From Dactylorhiza incarnata (Eukaryota; Streptophyta; Magnoliopsida; Asparagales; Orchidaceae), in the NCBI GenBank assembly GCA_033032865.1, contig JAWHQI010000170.1, positions 3,593,001-3,657,000 on the forward strand: DNA of 64,000 nt, given 5' to 3'. Each line of letters starts with the position of its first letter. Position 1 is the first letter of the stretch. A program made the position numbers and the translations under genes. Of the stretch, positions 1 through 10,083 are shown one piece after another. Under the pieces are notes generated by a model. The model ran no database searches. It was not told the origin of the DNA and was given only the letters and a program-made list of their open reading frames with translations.

Positions 1-1032
1 CGCTCGGAAGTCCTTTGCTCGGTATTTGGGAATCCATGGGTGCTCTTGGTAGACCGGTTGACTTGGACCGTCTTAGCTCTAAAGCGAGTCAAGCGCGCTA
101 ACAGTCAATTAGAGATTCGTTAAGTACACTGAGACTTTTTAACGTGGAAAACCCAGAAAGGGTGAAAAACCACGCGGCTGGAGCTATGCCGACCAAACTT
201 CACTATCTTCTGGGGGGTTACAATCAGGTACTTAGAATTCGAGCGCGACAGGCCGCCGCTCGTTACAATAATAGAGAGAGTGAACTCTGAAGGTGACAGG
301 CCACCTCTCGGAAAATTAAGTCCTTTTTCTTCTGAGAATATTGGAGAACAAAAGTGAGAATGCTCGGGAGAACAAAAGTGAGAATGTCGAGTCGCCTTTC
401 TAGACTCGAAGGAGATCTTTGAGGCCTTGAAGGAGATCTTCGAAGCACGAAGGAGATCTTCAAGCACCGAAGGAGAATCCGAAGGAAATCTTTCACAGAG
501 CTCTCTCGGGTGCAGAAGGCGAGGTCTTTTGAAATGAAGGCCTGGGGCTCCTTTTATAGCTTTGGCCGGGGGTAGCCCGGTAATCTTGTCGTCGTAACCA
601 CCATAACTACCTGACGGACGAATCACGCTGGTCGATTCGGAGCACACAGATCGCCATTTTTCATAAATGACCGTCTCGCCCTTTGGTCAGTTCGGGCAGC
701 TTCGTTGAAGGTGAAAAGGCGACGAGCCGTTCCTGCAATCTGAGAATTTAGAAAGACAAGTTGTGAGCGTGTCGGGAATATGAAAGTGCTCTGAGGGCAC
801 TCAGAAGCGTTCTTAGCGCGCAACGAACGAGGAAGCATTCTGAGCGCGCAAAGAAGCATTCTGAGCATGCAACGAACGTGGAAGTGTTCTGGGCGCGCTG
901 TGAGCGTGGAGCGTTCTGAGCGGCCAGAGAAGCGCTCTGAGTGCGGCAAGTGCGGGGGCGGGAAATTGCGCCCCAAAGGGGAAAAAGGGACTCCGCCTGG
1001 TCCGCACCCCAAAGGCCCCCCACCTTCCGAGG

Positions 1033-1466
1033 TACCGAGTCAGCCATTCAGGCCGAAGAGTGGGTGGAGAGGGTAGAGGAGCTCTTAGTCGGGATGATGT
1101 GCCCCACCATAGTCGCAGTGTCCTTGGTGGTGACCATGCTAGAGGGCTACGCCCGAGATTGGTGGAGAGCAGCCAGTCGCTCCACGTTTAGAGGGAGACC
1201 ACTTAGCACAATCCTCTGGGGGGAATTCTCAGAGGCCTTCCTGGAGCACTTCATCTCGGACGCAGACATGATCGCACTTCAGGAGCGTTTCTTACAGATC
1301 CGGCAAGGGGAGAGGACGGTACCCGAGTACCAACGAGAGTTCATTCATTTGGCCCGCTTCGCCGGGACATTAACAGTTACGGACAGGGATAGAGCGACTA
1401 GATTTTACCGAGGACTACGAGACGATCTCCGTCAGGCTCTGATCATGATTTCTCAGGCATCCTTCC
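1033..1466 (+). pseudogene. Ty3/gypsy gag fragment (retrotrans_gag domain)
   Basis: In the plus frame the translation has a typical plant Ty3/gypsy Gag core: an AEEWVERVEELL segment, a GYARDWW motif, then EFSEAFLEHFIS, then QGERTVPEYQREFIHLARFAG and RFYRGLRDDLRQAL. It starts without its own ATG context. After about 1,466 it runs into GC-rich tandem repeats with no zinc knuckle, protease or RT. It lies antisense to the LTR-like repeat around it and has no counterpart at the matching place in copy B. It is therefore a truncated gag piece captured by or inserted into this repeat, about 145 residues of a normal 300-400 residue Gag. Confidence 0.7.
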
Positions 1467-1489
1467 ACACGAGCGCGGGGACGCCTTCG

Positions 1490-1665
1490 TCCGCACCCCA
1501 AAGGGTTGGCCGCACCCTGCATGGGGGGTGCGGCGTGGCTGCACCCCACAAGGGGGGTGCGTCTTGGCCGCACCCCCCATGGGGTGCGTCTTGGCCGCAC
1601 CCCACGGGGGGTGCGGCTTGGCCGCACCCCTCTTGGGGGATGCAGTTACGCTGCCCCCCCCTAGG
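1490..1665. repeat. GC-rich palindromic tandem array
   Basis: Repeats of about 30 bp alternate GGGGTGCG with its complement CGCACCCC around short variable centres, so each unit can form a hairpin. A related shorter array lies at 14,515-14,600 in copy B, so the array belongs to the repeat family. It is followed by a homopolymer G tract near 1,667-1,677. Confidence 0.75.
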
Positions 1666-1880
1666 GGGGGGGGGGGGTGGCGCTACCGCGCGCGGCATGT
1701 CCGCGCGCGGTGCTGGCGCGTGTACGGCCGCGTGCGGCGCATTCCGCGCGCACTCTCGCGCTGGCGGTTGGCGGCGGAAATGGCGGGTTCGGTTTGTTCT
1801 ACCACTCACCCTCCACTACCTTAGTGGGGGGAGTGGGTTTTGTGAGTAACCGTCACCCGGTCATCCTTATATAGATGAGA

Positions 1881-3432
1881 GCCTATGTATGAATTCCTAT
1901 CAAAAGGGATCATATTTTAGATCAATCATGCACGAAAATTCGTGTTGGTGGAAATATACGGCGGGATGAGGGACGCGCATGGTGATCTTAGGTGAGTTAC
2001 ACGCACCAACATTTTTTTCCCCAAAAGTGGTGGTGAATAATGTGTGTGGTTACAAAAGACGTTGTGTCTATTTGATGTGTAGATTGGCTTACATTCGAAA
2101 GAAATTAGTAAAGTGAACCCAAAAATTACGAAGATGCGTGAAGAGGCAAAACATTGCGGGAGCATGGATGCTTTTATGGTCACATGACAAGGTTTTTAAA
2201 GTAGTATGTGTATCAAACAAGTTTGTGGCTGTCTAGGACAACAACTTATGTTCTTGTAAAAAATGGAGAATTAATGGATTACTATATCACCATACTACTT
2301 GTTGCTGCCGTGAATTCAGCCTCAATGTTCGAACATAGTTTGGGTTGAGGTTAATGACCCGCCATAGTAAAACCCACATGTTCAATGGCGATAATGGGAT
2401 GCATGTGGGGTTCAATTGCTCGAACAACTCTCAATGGAGGCTAGATATAGCGATTGAGTTGAGTACGCGTGTCATTGGTGCAAGTTCAATTTGTCAATTT
2501 GTGTAATTTGTGTTGTATTTGAAAGTTTTCGACTGTTAAGTTTCAATTACTGTCGAGATGAGTACGCGTGTCATTGGTGCCACTACTGTTGTCGCTGTTG
2601 ATGATGCCTTCTTTGAATCGATGTGTGATTCATCTCACAAAGAGGAGAGGTGCGTGAAGAAGGACAAGAAGAGAAAGATAAAGGAGGTCTCATCCCAGGC
2701 AGTCGAGGAGCTCGTCAGGGATGAGGCTAAGGTGAGCCCGGAAGGGGGGTGCCACCAACAAAGAAGGTCGTTCCTGCTGCGAGACCTACTCCGCTAGAGT
2801 ACGACCCCTCGGTAGTTCCTCCTTGTCCTGTCAATGATGTATTTCTTTGGTTTGCGAATTCTCGCAAGCAACTCAAAATTCCATAATCTGGCATATTGAA
2901 TATTAAAGACCTTACATCAAACTGTATTGGGTGTCGTCAACGACTTGACGACCGAGGACTACCTCTATAACACCTCATTTTCCCTCTTTTACAGACCTAA
3001 TAAATGTATAGTGATTGGAATAGACTTTTGTATGCGTGTAGCTAAAGATGCAGTGATCAGAGATCCATTTCATGGGTTTTCTCACTTTACACGGTCTGGT
3101 ACATTGCCGTGTACAGAAACTTGCAGCCCTAGACTTGGAACTCACTTATAGAACTTGATAAGGCCTTCAACATGGCCAAGGGTATGTCCACACCATTTTT
3201 CCTGTAGGAGAGATTCCAGAGGTGTACATGTCCTCTTGAAATGCCCGTGCTGATACCAATGCTGATGGACACGCCCGAAGTCATGTCATGTTCAATCATT
3301 TTCCTGAAATGTATTTTGACACCTGCAGTGAGCACAGTCATTTACACGGGCGTATACCAATCCGTATACAGAAACACGTTCCCTGAGGACGCTATAAGAA
3401 TAATACAATATGTATGTATGCATGCAATGCAC
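1881..3432. other. Unidentified region, probably old transposon debris
   Basis: No recognisable complete gene. Two short coding-like stretches occur (about 2,558-2,797 and 2,927-3,150, plus strand), separated by stops and frame changes. A 22-bp direct repeat starting TGAGTACGCG lies at 2,460-2,481 and again at 2,559-2,580. The right edge was the target for the copia insertion at 3,433. Confidence 0.4.
2558..2797 (+). CDS. Short unrecognised ORF (79 codons)
   Basis: An ATG-initiated ORF with a lysine/glutamate-rich centre (KKDKKRKIKE). It begins inside the second copy of a 22-bp direct repeat and ends without a recognised domain. I do not know the family. The basic, low-complexity centre and the lack of flanking exons fit a fragment of a transposon-encoded protein better than a host gene. 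Confidence 0.15.
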   Translation: MSTRVIGATTVVAVDDAFFESMCDSSHKEERCVKKDKKRKIKEVSSQAVEELVRDEAKVSPEGGCHQQRRSFLLRDLLR

Positions 3433-3596
3433 TGTTAGTTCTATTATTATTGATATGTCCGCGCGTGTCAGGACCGACTCGGAACGACCCGATGGGTTCC
3501 ATGTCACTAGGGTTAGGCTCTACGCTGGAGATACTATAAATACCCATTCCACATGTTGATGAGGTATTGTGGACTATCTTGAGCGGAGCCTCAACA
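3433..3596 (+). repeat. 5' LTR of copia-1 (164 bp)
   Basis: Begins TGTTAGTTCT and ends GCCTCAACA. It contains a TATA-like TATAAATA at 3,534-3,541, about 60 bp before its end, in a plausible promoter position. It is unusually short for a plant copia LTR. Confidence 0.93.
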
Positions 3597-4736
3597 TTCT
3601 CAAGATATCGACTTTAGGGTTTCCGCTCCCGAGCTTTGCGATTGTTCCGCCGTTCGCGGTATTGTTCGTCTCCGTCCACGATCGCAAGATTACTGTTTGA
3701 AAATAATCGGAGATCCTTATTCTTCAGTGCAGATCGTGAAGCATGCGATCCTTATTCTTCAGCGCTGCAACGGTGGTTGAGGAAGATCGTTGTTTGCGAT
3801 CTAGTTGTTGCGCCGCCATAGACCCTTCTTCTTCTTTCCCTGGATCGCGCCACCCTAATCGATCGCTGAACAAAGCTTCTGCCGCTGGATCGCAAAAGGT
3901 TTGCTGGTTTCCTGCAAATCCGAGAAGGATCGCAGATCTGCAGCGCCGTGTGGATCGCAAGTTGTAGATCGCAAGCCATTCTGAACCTCTACTGTTCTTC
4001 TCCCAGATCACGTGAAGGATATCGCAAATCTCCTGTTCCAGATCTCGTGAAAGTTTTTTTTTCTCTGGTTATCGCAAATCGCAAGACTCCTCGTCGCTGA
4101 TCGCAAGGAGGAATAGGAGTTCCTGTTCCTGCGCCGATTTCGATAGGAAGAGTTGTCGTGGGAGATCACCGTCATTTGCTGCGAGGTCGCCACCCCTCGC
4201 AGATCCAGTCGCTATTCTCGTCGCCAGATCCAGCCGCGATTAGCTTCCAAGATCACCGGTCTAGATCCAGATCTGCCGCTAGGTGTAGCCGCTCGAAGGA
4301 AGAGATCTGCCGCCATCTTTCTCTTCCTTGTCGCGAGATCATCTTCTTGTTGTAGAGGAGCCGACGATCGAAGATCTGGCAGAATATCATTCTTGTTGGT
4401 TCCTTTTTTTTCGCTGATCTAGATCCAGAAGGAGTTCGCAGAATTTCTGCGGATCATCGCAGATCCACCGATCTTGCCTTTTGAAGAAGAGATCGTCTGA
4501 ATCGGTTATTCCCTGTCGCAGTTTGCTGCTGCTAATTGCAAGGAAGAAGAAGAGATCGTCTTCTTCTTTTCTAGATCCGACTGTCCCGTGGAGGATCTTG
4601 GTGAGAAATTGAGCGGAGGAGCAAACAAATTTTACTAGATTGGATCCGAAGTTTCCCGGTCGTCTTCGCGCGAATCAGGTGACTTTGTTTTATTTTTTCT
4701 TGTTCTAGAATTTATTTCTGGTTTAAATCTAGTGCA
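3597..4736 (+). other. Untranslated leader of copia-1
   Basis: About 1.1 kb between the 5' LTR and the gag ATG. It has many scattered GATCGCAAG/ATCGCAAAT-like motifs and many short ORFs that are not conserved coding. The sequence just after the LTR is TTCTCAAGAT, not the usual TGGTATCAGAGC that pairs with the 3' end of initiator methionine tRNA; the copia copy at 55,206 shows a similar TTCTCAAAG at this place. Confidence 0.7.
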
Positions 4737-5294
4737 ATGACGATGAAAAATGCTCTCGACGTCGCTATTTTGCAGTCTTTCGATGACACTGGTTTCCTCA
4801 GTTGGAAACTGTATGTCCAACTAGGAATGAAAGAACGTGGAATTTTCTACACTGTTCTTAGCGATTTCGCCACTACCCGTGAGGATGTGGATGAATATCA
4901 GTGGAGTAAAGACGAGAATTTTTGCAGGAATTACCTTCTAAATTCCCTAAATTCTCGCCTTGCCTTGACCTACAGAGCACGTAAGACCGCGAAAGAGATT
5001 TGGGACCGCGTGAACGCTCACTTTCAGTTCCTAGAACTAGAAATTATGCGCCACACGCTAAAAGACGAACAGTCTGAAACGATCGATAATCAATTTGTGA
5101 GTCTAATTTTGAGCAAGCTGCCTCCCAAACAGAATACTGCAAACATGGTGGTCGATACTTCTGATCGCAAGTCCTTTGTGGCTATGATCGGGAGCAATCA
5201 CCGAAGTGCGTCTTCTGAGTGGTGGCTGGACAGCGGTGCTACCTATCATGTCACAAATGACATAGGTCTTCTCTCAAAGGTCAGAGCAGTCTGA
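4737..5294 (+). pseudogene. copia-1 gag fused to protease by internal deletion
   Basis: 185 codons. The N-terminal part is copia Gag (WKLYVQLGMKERGIFYTVL, then [11 protein letters not shown]). It jumps after LSKLPP directly to NTANMVV...SSEWWLDSGATYHV, where DSGA is the aspartic protease active site. The relative at 53,760-54,860 keeps more than 100 residues here, including a CCHC zinc knuckle, so this copy has lost the knuckle by deletion. The frame ends at a TGA at 5,292-5,294 inside the protease. Gag would build the virus-like particle and the protease would cut the polyprotein; neither can be complete here. Confidence 0.85.
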
Positions 5295-6163
5295 GACAGA
5301 GTTGAGAACTGCAATGGAGGAGAGACAGTCGTCACTCATGCTGGGACGGCAAAGCTCGTTCTCTCTTCAGGTAAAATTTTTTAATTTTACAGAATGTTAA
5401 ATTAGTTCCTAATTTAACCAAAAATTTAATTTCTATGAGTTTGCTAGATAAGTCCGGAATGTCCTTCACAACCATTAGTGGTAGAATAACACTGTCTGTT
5501 AATTCACATTATTTTGGTTGCGCTTACTTAATCAACGGAATGTATAGACTTAGCCTAGAAAACGAGTGCATAAATCAAGTGAGTTCGTCTCTGTTAGATC
5601 CAAAGCTACTTCACAATAGACTTGGACACATTCACTACAAGAAAATGCGCGATCTAGCTAAGAGTCACAACATTCCGTTAGATTTCTCTATTCGATTTGA
5701 TAGGTGCGAGGTTTGTGCCCAAACTAAAATAACTAGAAACCCTTACAAGACCGTTTCTAGGAGCACACAACTTTTAGAATTGATTCATTCCGACCTCTGT
5801 GACTTTCGGAGTCATGCCACTAGAGGGGGAAGGAAGTATCTAATTACCTTCATTGACGATTTCTCCAGATTTTGTCATGTCTACCTATTAAAATCGAAAG
5901 ACGAGATATTCGAGACCTTCAAAATCTTCAAATCTCGGGTAGAAAACCAGTTATATCTGAAGATTAAAAGACTTAGAAGTGATCGAGAAGGAGAATACAC
6001 TGCAACTGGGTTTAGGGAGTTCTGTGCCACTGAGGGCATAATCCTTGAAACTACAGCTCCTTACTCACCCCAATCAAATGGCGTTGCTGAGCGTAAGAAT
6101 AGAACTTTAACAGAGATGTTAAATTCTATGCTCCTGACCGCTGGCATGCCCAATTCCTTCTAG
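5295..6163 (+). pseudogene. copia-1 protease tail and integrase, N-terminal part
   Basis: After the stop at 5,292, protease sequence continues brokenly, then the open frame 5,435-6,163 carries the GAG-pre-integrase region and integrase. Visible motifs: HHCC zinc-binding set (HNRLGHIHYKKM ... CEVCAQTK), the first catalytic Asp in HSDLCDF, the second in LRSDREGEY, and the Glu in VAERKNRTL. This is the enzyme that would insert the cDNA. The frame stops at TAG 6,161-6,163 within PNSF-stop-GEAV, where copia integrases normally have Trp, so a TGG has become TAG. Confidence 0.88.
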
Positions 6164-6700
6164 GGGGAAGCAGTCATTACTGCAAATCACATTCTGAATA
6201 GAGTGCCTCACTCAAAGCTCAGTTCTACTCCTTATGAGCTGTGGCACGGTCATCCTTGTAGATATGACACTCTTAAGACTTGGGGCTGTATCGCCTATGT
6301 GCGTATACAAGACCTTAAAAGACCTAAGGTGGGACCTAGAACGACAACCTGCGTCTATCTAGGCAGTGCAGAAGACAGTGCAGCTGACCGATTTCTGGAT
6401 CTATCCACTAATTCAGTGATAGAGTCTAGAGATGTTATCTTCTTTGAGCATAAATTCATCAAAGATCATGGCCTGACCGTTCCTGGATCTACTGACATGA
6501 TCTCAGAGTCTACGGTAGAACCCAAAGCTGGCCCCTCTGGCACTGCTCCCCAACCTCTAGAGGTCGAACCTGTTCCTCTTAGAGTATCTGCAAGAGATAT
6601 AATCCCTAAGGATTTTGGTGAGAACTTTGTCACCTACCACTTAGAGGATGATCCATTTTCCTACCAGGAAGCGATGAGATCGAGAGATGCGTTAATGTAG
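6164..6700 (+). pseudogene. copia-1 integrase C-terminal part and linker to RT
   Basis: The frame continues directly after the [35 protein letters not shown] and FEHKF are the conserved copia integrase tail (GKGR-like region and linker). It stops at TAG 6,698-6,700 in a position that aligns with Gln in related elements (CAG to TAG). It is the same reading frame as the RT that follows, so this is point damage rather than a frameshift. Confidence 0.85.
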
Positions 6701-7416
6701 GCAGAAGCCATCGACGATGAGATGAACTCGCTGCTACAAAATAATACCTGACATCTAGTGGACCTACCGAAAGGAGCTAAAGTCCTGGGGTGCAAGTGGG
6801 TACTGAAGAAGAAGTTACATAGTGATGGGTCTATAGCCAGATACAAAGCACGTCTAGTCGCTAAGGGTTATAAACAACAGGGGGGAATTGACTATTTTGA
6901 TGTCTATTCACCTGTCTGTCACCTATCTACTATTAGAATTCTTCTAGCCTTATCCTCTATAGAGAATTTCATCATCCATCAGATGGACGTGAAAACAGCC
7001 TTTTTGAATGGAGAGCTAAATGAAGAGATCTACATGGCACAACCTGAAGGTTATGTCCATACAGATCTAAAGGATAAAGTGTGCAAACTTGATAAATCTA
7101 TCTATGGGCTTAAACAAGCACCTAAGATGTGGCACATGAAGTTTGATCAAGTGGTAAAGAGCTTTGGATTTCAGTCCAGTCTCTCAGACAAGTGTCTCTA
7201 TTATCGCTCGATGTCAAACCAAACAGTCATCATATGCCTATATGTGGATGACATGTTGATCCTGGGGTCAGACCTAGCTGTCGTGAGGGATATTAAGTCC
7301 GCTCTCGCCAAAGCGTTTGATATGAAGGACCTTGGTCCCGTCGATACCCTACTAGGTATGAAAGTAAGAGTAGACAAGGGATGTGTCACTCTGAGTCAAG
7401 CTCACTACATAGAGTA
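6701..7416 (+). pseudogene. copia-1 reverse transcriptase
   Basis: RT domain of the copia type (RVT_2). Visible motifs: [39 protein letters not shown], the catalytic Asp in [25 protein letters not shown], and the YVDD box in [16 protein letters not shown] lies near 6,750 where Trp is expected (NNT-stop-HLVDLPKGA). The frame ends in TAG at 7,415-7,417 (SQAHYIE-stop). The catalytic residues are all intact, so only the interruptions disable it. Confidence 0.9.
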
Positions 7417-8188
7417 GATTCTTAATACCTGGGGTTATAAAGATTGTAGGCCTGTTGAAACACCCACTGATCCGAACGTCAAGCTGAGTCCGAACGAAGG
7501 GATAAGCGTTGATCAAGTCAAGCACTCAAAGATCATTGGAAGTCTCATGTACGCCACAAGCTGCACTAGACCTGACATTGCTTTCTCCGTAAGCATGCTA
7601 AGTCGTTTTACCAGTAGTCCAGGCAAAGAGCATTGAGATGTCCTGGATAGGCTGATGCAGTACCTAAAAGGTACTAAAGACCACGCTCTGTGCTACACTG
7701 GTCACCCTCCTACTTTGGAAGGGTACTCTGATGCCTCCTGGTGTTCAGAAGTTTCAAACAGCAAGTCCACAAGTGGATTTATATTCACATTGGGTGGCGC
7801 TGCAGTTACTTGGAAGTCCAAGAGACAGACTTGCATAGCTTTGTCGTCTATGGAAGCCGAGTTATTTGCCTTAGCTTCAGCTGGTGAAGAGGCAGACTGG
7901 ATCAGAAATTTGATCTTAGACATTCTCTTGTCTAGAGTTCAAATCAATTCTTTAAGCCTATACTGTGATAATCATGCTGCAGTCCAAGTTGTTAAGAATG
8001 TCCTCTTTAACACTAAGAGACGACATGTACGACTGAGACACGCCCTATTGAATTATCTTAAAGAACAAGGCGTTATTACTTTGGTCGATGTGCGATCGAA
8101 GGATAATCTAGCTGATCCACTGACAAAAGGAATGCCCCGAGACCGTTCAATCAAAACAGTGGGGGAAATGGGACTCAAAGCGGTTTGA
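7417..8188 (+). pseudogene. copia-1 RNase H
   Basis: After the TAG the frame reads through ETPTDPN, a stop at about 7,636 in GKEH-stop-DVL (the relative at 49,861-50,160 has Trp here), then the RNase H domain: YSDASWC (first Asp), [21 protein letters not shown] (Glu), [10 protein letters not shown] (Asp), and the terminal [10 protein letters not shown]. Ends with TGA at 8,186-8,188. RNase H would degrade the RNA template during cDNA synthesis. Confidence 0.9.
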
Positions 8189-9079
8189 AACCAGCCTAAG
8201 TCCGAATGTTTTGATTCCTTCCTTTATCAAATCTAGCATATTGTGCTCCGTTGGTGTTTTGGTTGCTGAGTACGAATTTCTGGTTGGTTGTTTCACTCCA
8301 CATTTGATGATAACAACCTCATCCAGATTCGTCTTCCTTAACTTGGAGGAGAGTGTTATTCCACATTTGATAACACGATCTAACTTGTTTTGGACCTTCT
8401 CCTGTTGATTGGTTCCATTCCACATTTGATGAGTTCCAATTAACCCTAGAAGAACAGTAACCAGGATATCACACATAGGAACACAAATATAGCTGCGTTG
8501 TCCAGAAGTCTGAAATCGTTTCGTTTGGAAACAGTTATTAGATTCTGCGGTTAAACCTGAAATACTCTACCTATATCCTCTGAGCATAATTAAAGTACTA
8601 CGTTCTTATATACATAACTAGATACATGTATATTTTCCATTGTTGAATTCATTCTAAATGAAGTTCTCAGTTGGAAATTACAGAAAATGCTGATGCAGGA
8701 GGAGCACATGCAGACTGGGGTCCTGAAAAAGATGATCTGCTGGATGATGGTTTCTAGAGTATCTGTTTGGTTTTCTTTCTCTGTCTTAGAGCACTCTTTA
8801 GCTCTCTTTACCTGTTTTGTTTGGACTATTTCCTACTCCTTGTTAGTCATGAGACATTAGGTCTTCTGGTACCTGTCTCTTTGACTGTACTTGGATTCAG
8901 ATGTGATGCTGCTTAGTCTATGTTCTATGCTAAGGCGTGCATACATACTCCTGTTTCTTTTAGTCCAATATATTATAACAGGTACTTGTGGACACGATTG
9001 TGTAATGAGTCGAACTGGTTGAACACTACACACACCAACCCTTTTCCAACGTCGGTATACCGCGGACATAGGAGGAGAT
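8189..9079 (+). other. 3' untranslated region and polypurine tract of copia-1
   Basis: No coding. Near 8,290-8,440 a motif like CCACATTTGATGA recurs at least three times. Immediately before the 3' LTR is AGGAGGAGAT (about 9,070-9,079), a good polypurine tract for plus-strand priming. Confidence 0.75.
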
Positions 9080-9243
9080 TGTTAGTTCTATTATTATTGA
9101 TATGTCCGTGCGTGTCAGGACCGACTCGGAACGACCCGATGGGTTCCGTGTCACTAGGGTTAGGCTCTACGCTGGAGATACTATAAATACCCATTCCACA
9201 TGTTGATGAGGTATTGTGGACTATCTTGAGCGGAGCCTCAACA
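9080..9243 (+). repeat. 3' LTR of copia-1 (164 bp)
   Basis: Matches the 5' LTR except for two C/T or A/G differences (GCGCG versus GTGCG near the start, and CATG versus CGTG further on). Followed by the TSD copy TGCAC. Confidence 0.93.
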
Positions 9244-9639
9244 TGCACAATATGCAAATAGAGTTAAGCAAAAAAACATTAAATAGTAACAACGATAAAT
9301 ACATCAACATATATTTTTTGTTTTTTTGTCAAAATATAGTTTTGTTCTTATCGAAAATAGCTCATTTAGTAAGTCTGTCACAAACAACTTTGAGTTTCAT
9401 TGCTTTAAAGCACTCTCCGCCTCATCGGATTCACCCGACTATCAGGAATGGATTACCGGTTACATATGCGTGATGAAAGCCTCTTTAGGCCAGATAGAAG
9501 TGCTCACCCGTCTGTCGGGACTGATAACACAATTCTTTGATAATATAAAAATTGGCATTTTTCTGATACCATCTTACGCGTGTTACCCCAAGGCAGTAGC
9601 CGATGTAAGAAATCATTTTGGTTAGGATAGTTTTTCTTT
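9244..9639. other. Unidentified spacer
   Basis: Continues the sequence left of 3,433 (it was one piece before the copia insertion). I see no domain, RNA gene or transposon end. AT-rich at first, then mixed. Confidence 0.4.
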
Positions 9640-9734
9640 GTGAATACTAGGGGTGTGCACAAAAACCGAAACCGACCAAATGGCCTGACCCGAATTTTAG
9701 ACTGAAATGCCCGATTCAATTTGATTTTGGTTGC

Positions 9735-9900
9735 GGGGGGGGGGGGGGGGCGCCGGGTTCCACTCTGGTATGAGGGGGAAAAGGGGGGGGGGAGAAAAAA
9801 GAAAAAGAGGGGGAGGAGAAAAAAGAGGGGGAGGAGAGGGAAAGGGGGAGGGAGGAAGAAAAAAGAGGGAAAGGAAGAAAAAAATGGAGGGAGGGAGAGA
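9735..9900 (+). repeat. Polypurine low-complexity tract
   Basis: Starts with a G homopolymer of about 17 bases and continues as GGGGAGAAAAAAG-type purines for some 160 bp. The overlapping Gly/Lys/Arg-rich or Pro-rich frames are not genes. Confidence 0.9.
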
Positions 9901-9942
9901 TGAATGCTCTTTGCAGTGATTATTCATATCACCGAGATGACA

Positions 9943-10083
9943 ATTTGGATCTCCGCGGAGAGTCATTTGGATCTTTGCGGAGATCCAAATGGCTCTCCGC
10001 GGAGATCCAAATGGTTTTCCGCGGAGAACCTTTTGGATCTCCGCGGATAATCATTTGCTCTCCGCGGAGAACCTTCTGGATCC
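9943..10083. repeat. CTCCGCGGAG palindrome array 1
   Basis: Five or more near-perfect CTCCGCGGAG palindromes separated by ATCCAAATGG-like spacers, in mixed orientation. A related array lies 1.8 kb further right inside the same element. Confidence 0.8.

Larger units (their letters stand above)
1..1880 (-). repeat. LTR-derived repeat, copy A (minus orientation)
   Basis: This stretch is the reverse complement of the repeat at 14,271-16,775 (copy B), so it is a dispersed element. It reads as an LTR on the minus strand: a TATA-like TATAAAAG lies at 551-558 (complement), followed downstream by a block of repeated 'gaaggagatctt' motifs (about 405-475). The left end runs off the window, so the true LTR end is not seen. 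The right end is set at about 1,880, where similarity to copy B fades. Copy A differs from B by an embedded gag fragment and a longer GC-rich palindrome array. The long ORFs here on either strand are not genes; they follow repeated motifs and change frame between copies. Element family not identified. Confidence 0.6.
3433..9243 (+). mobile_element. Ty1/copia LTR retrotransposon, complete but defective (copia-1)
   Basis: A 5.8-kb element bounded by two 164-bp LTRs (3,433-3,596 and 9,080-9,243) with TG...CA ends and 5-bp direct duplications TGCAC at 3,428-3,432 and 9,244-9,248. Domain order is gag, protease, integrase, reverse transcriptase, RNase H, which is the copia order. The LTRs differ at only two positions I can see, yet the coding region has an internal gag deletion and at least five in-frame stops. 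The same family is present on the minus strand at 48,256-55,370. I do not assign a named lineage. Confidence 0.93.

Noticed and set aside
1415..1824. Several overlapping ORFs in all frames
   Set aside because: They are translations of GC-rich palindromic repeats.
5365..5395. Mini-intron in the copia-1 protease (CAGGTAAAA...TTTTACAG)
   Set aside because: About 24 bp is too short for a spliced plant intron; more likely indel damage.
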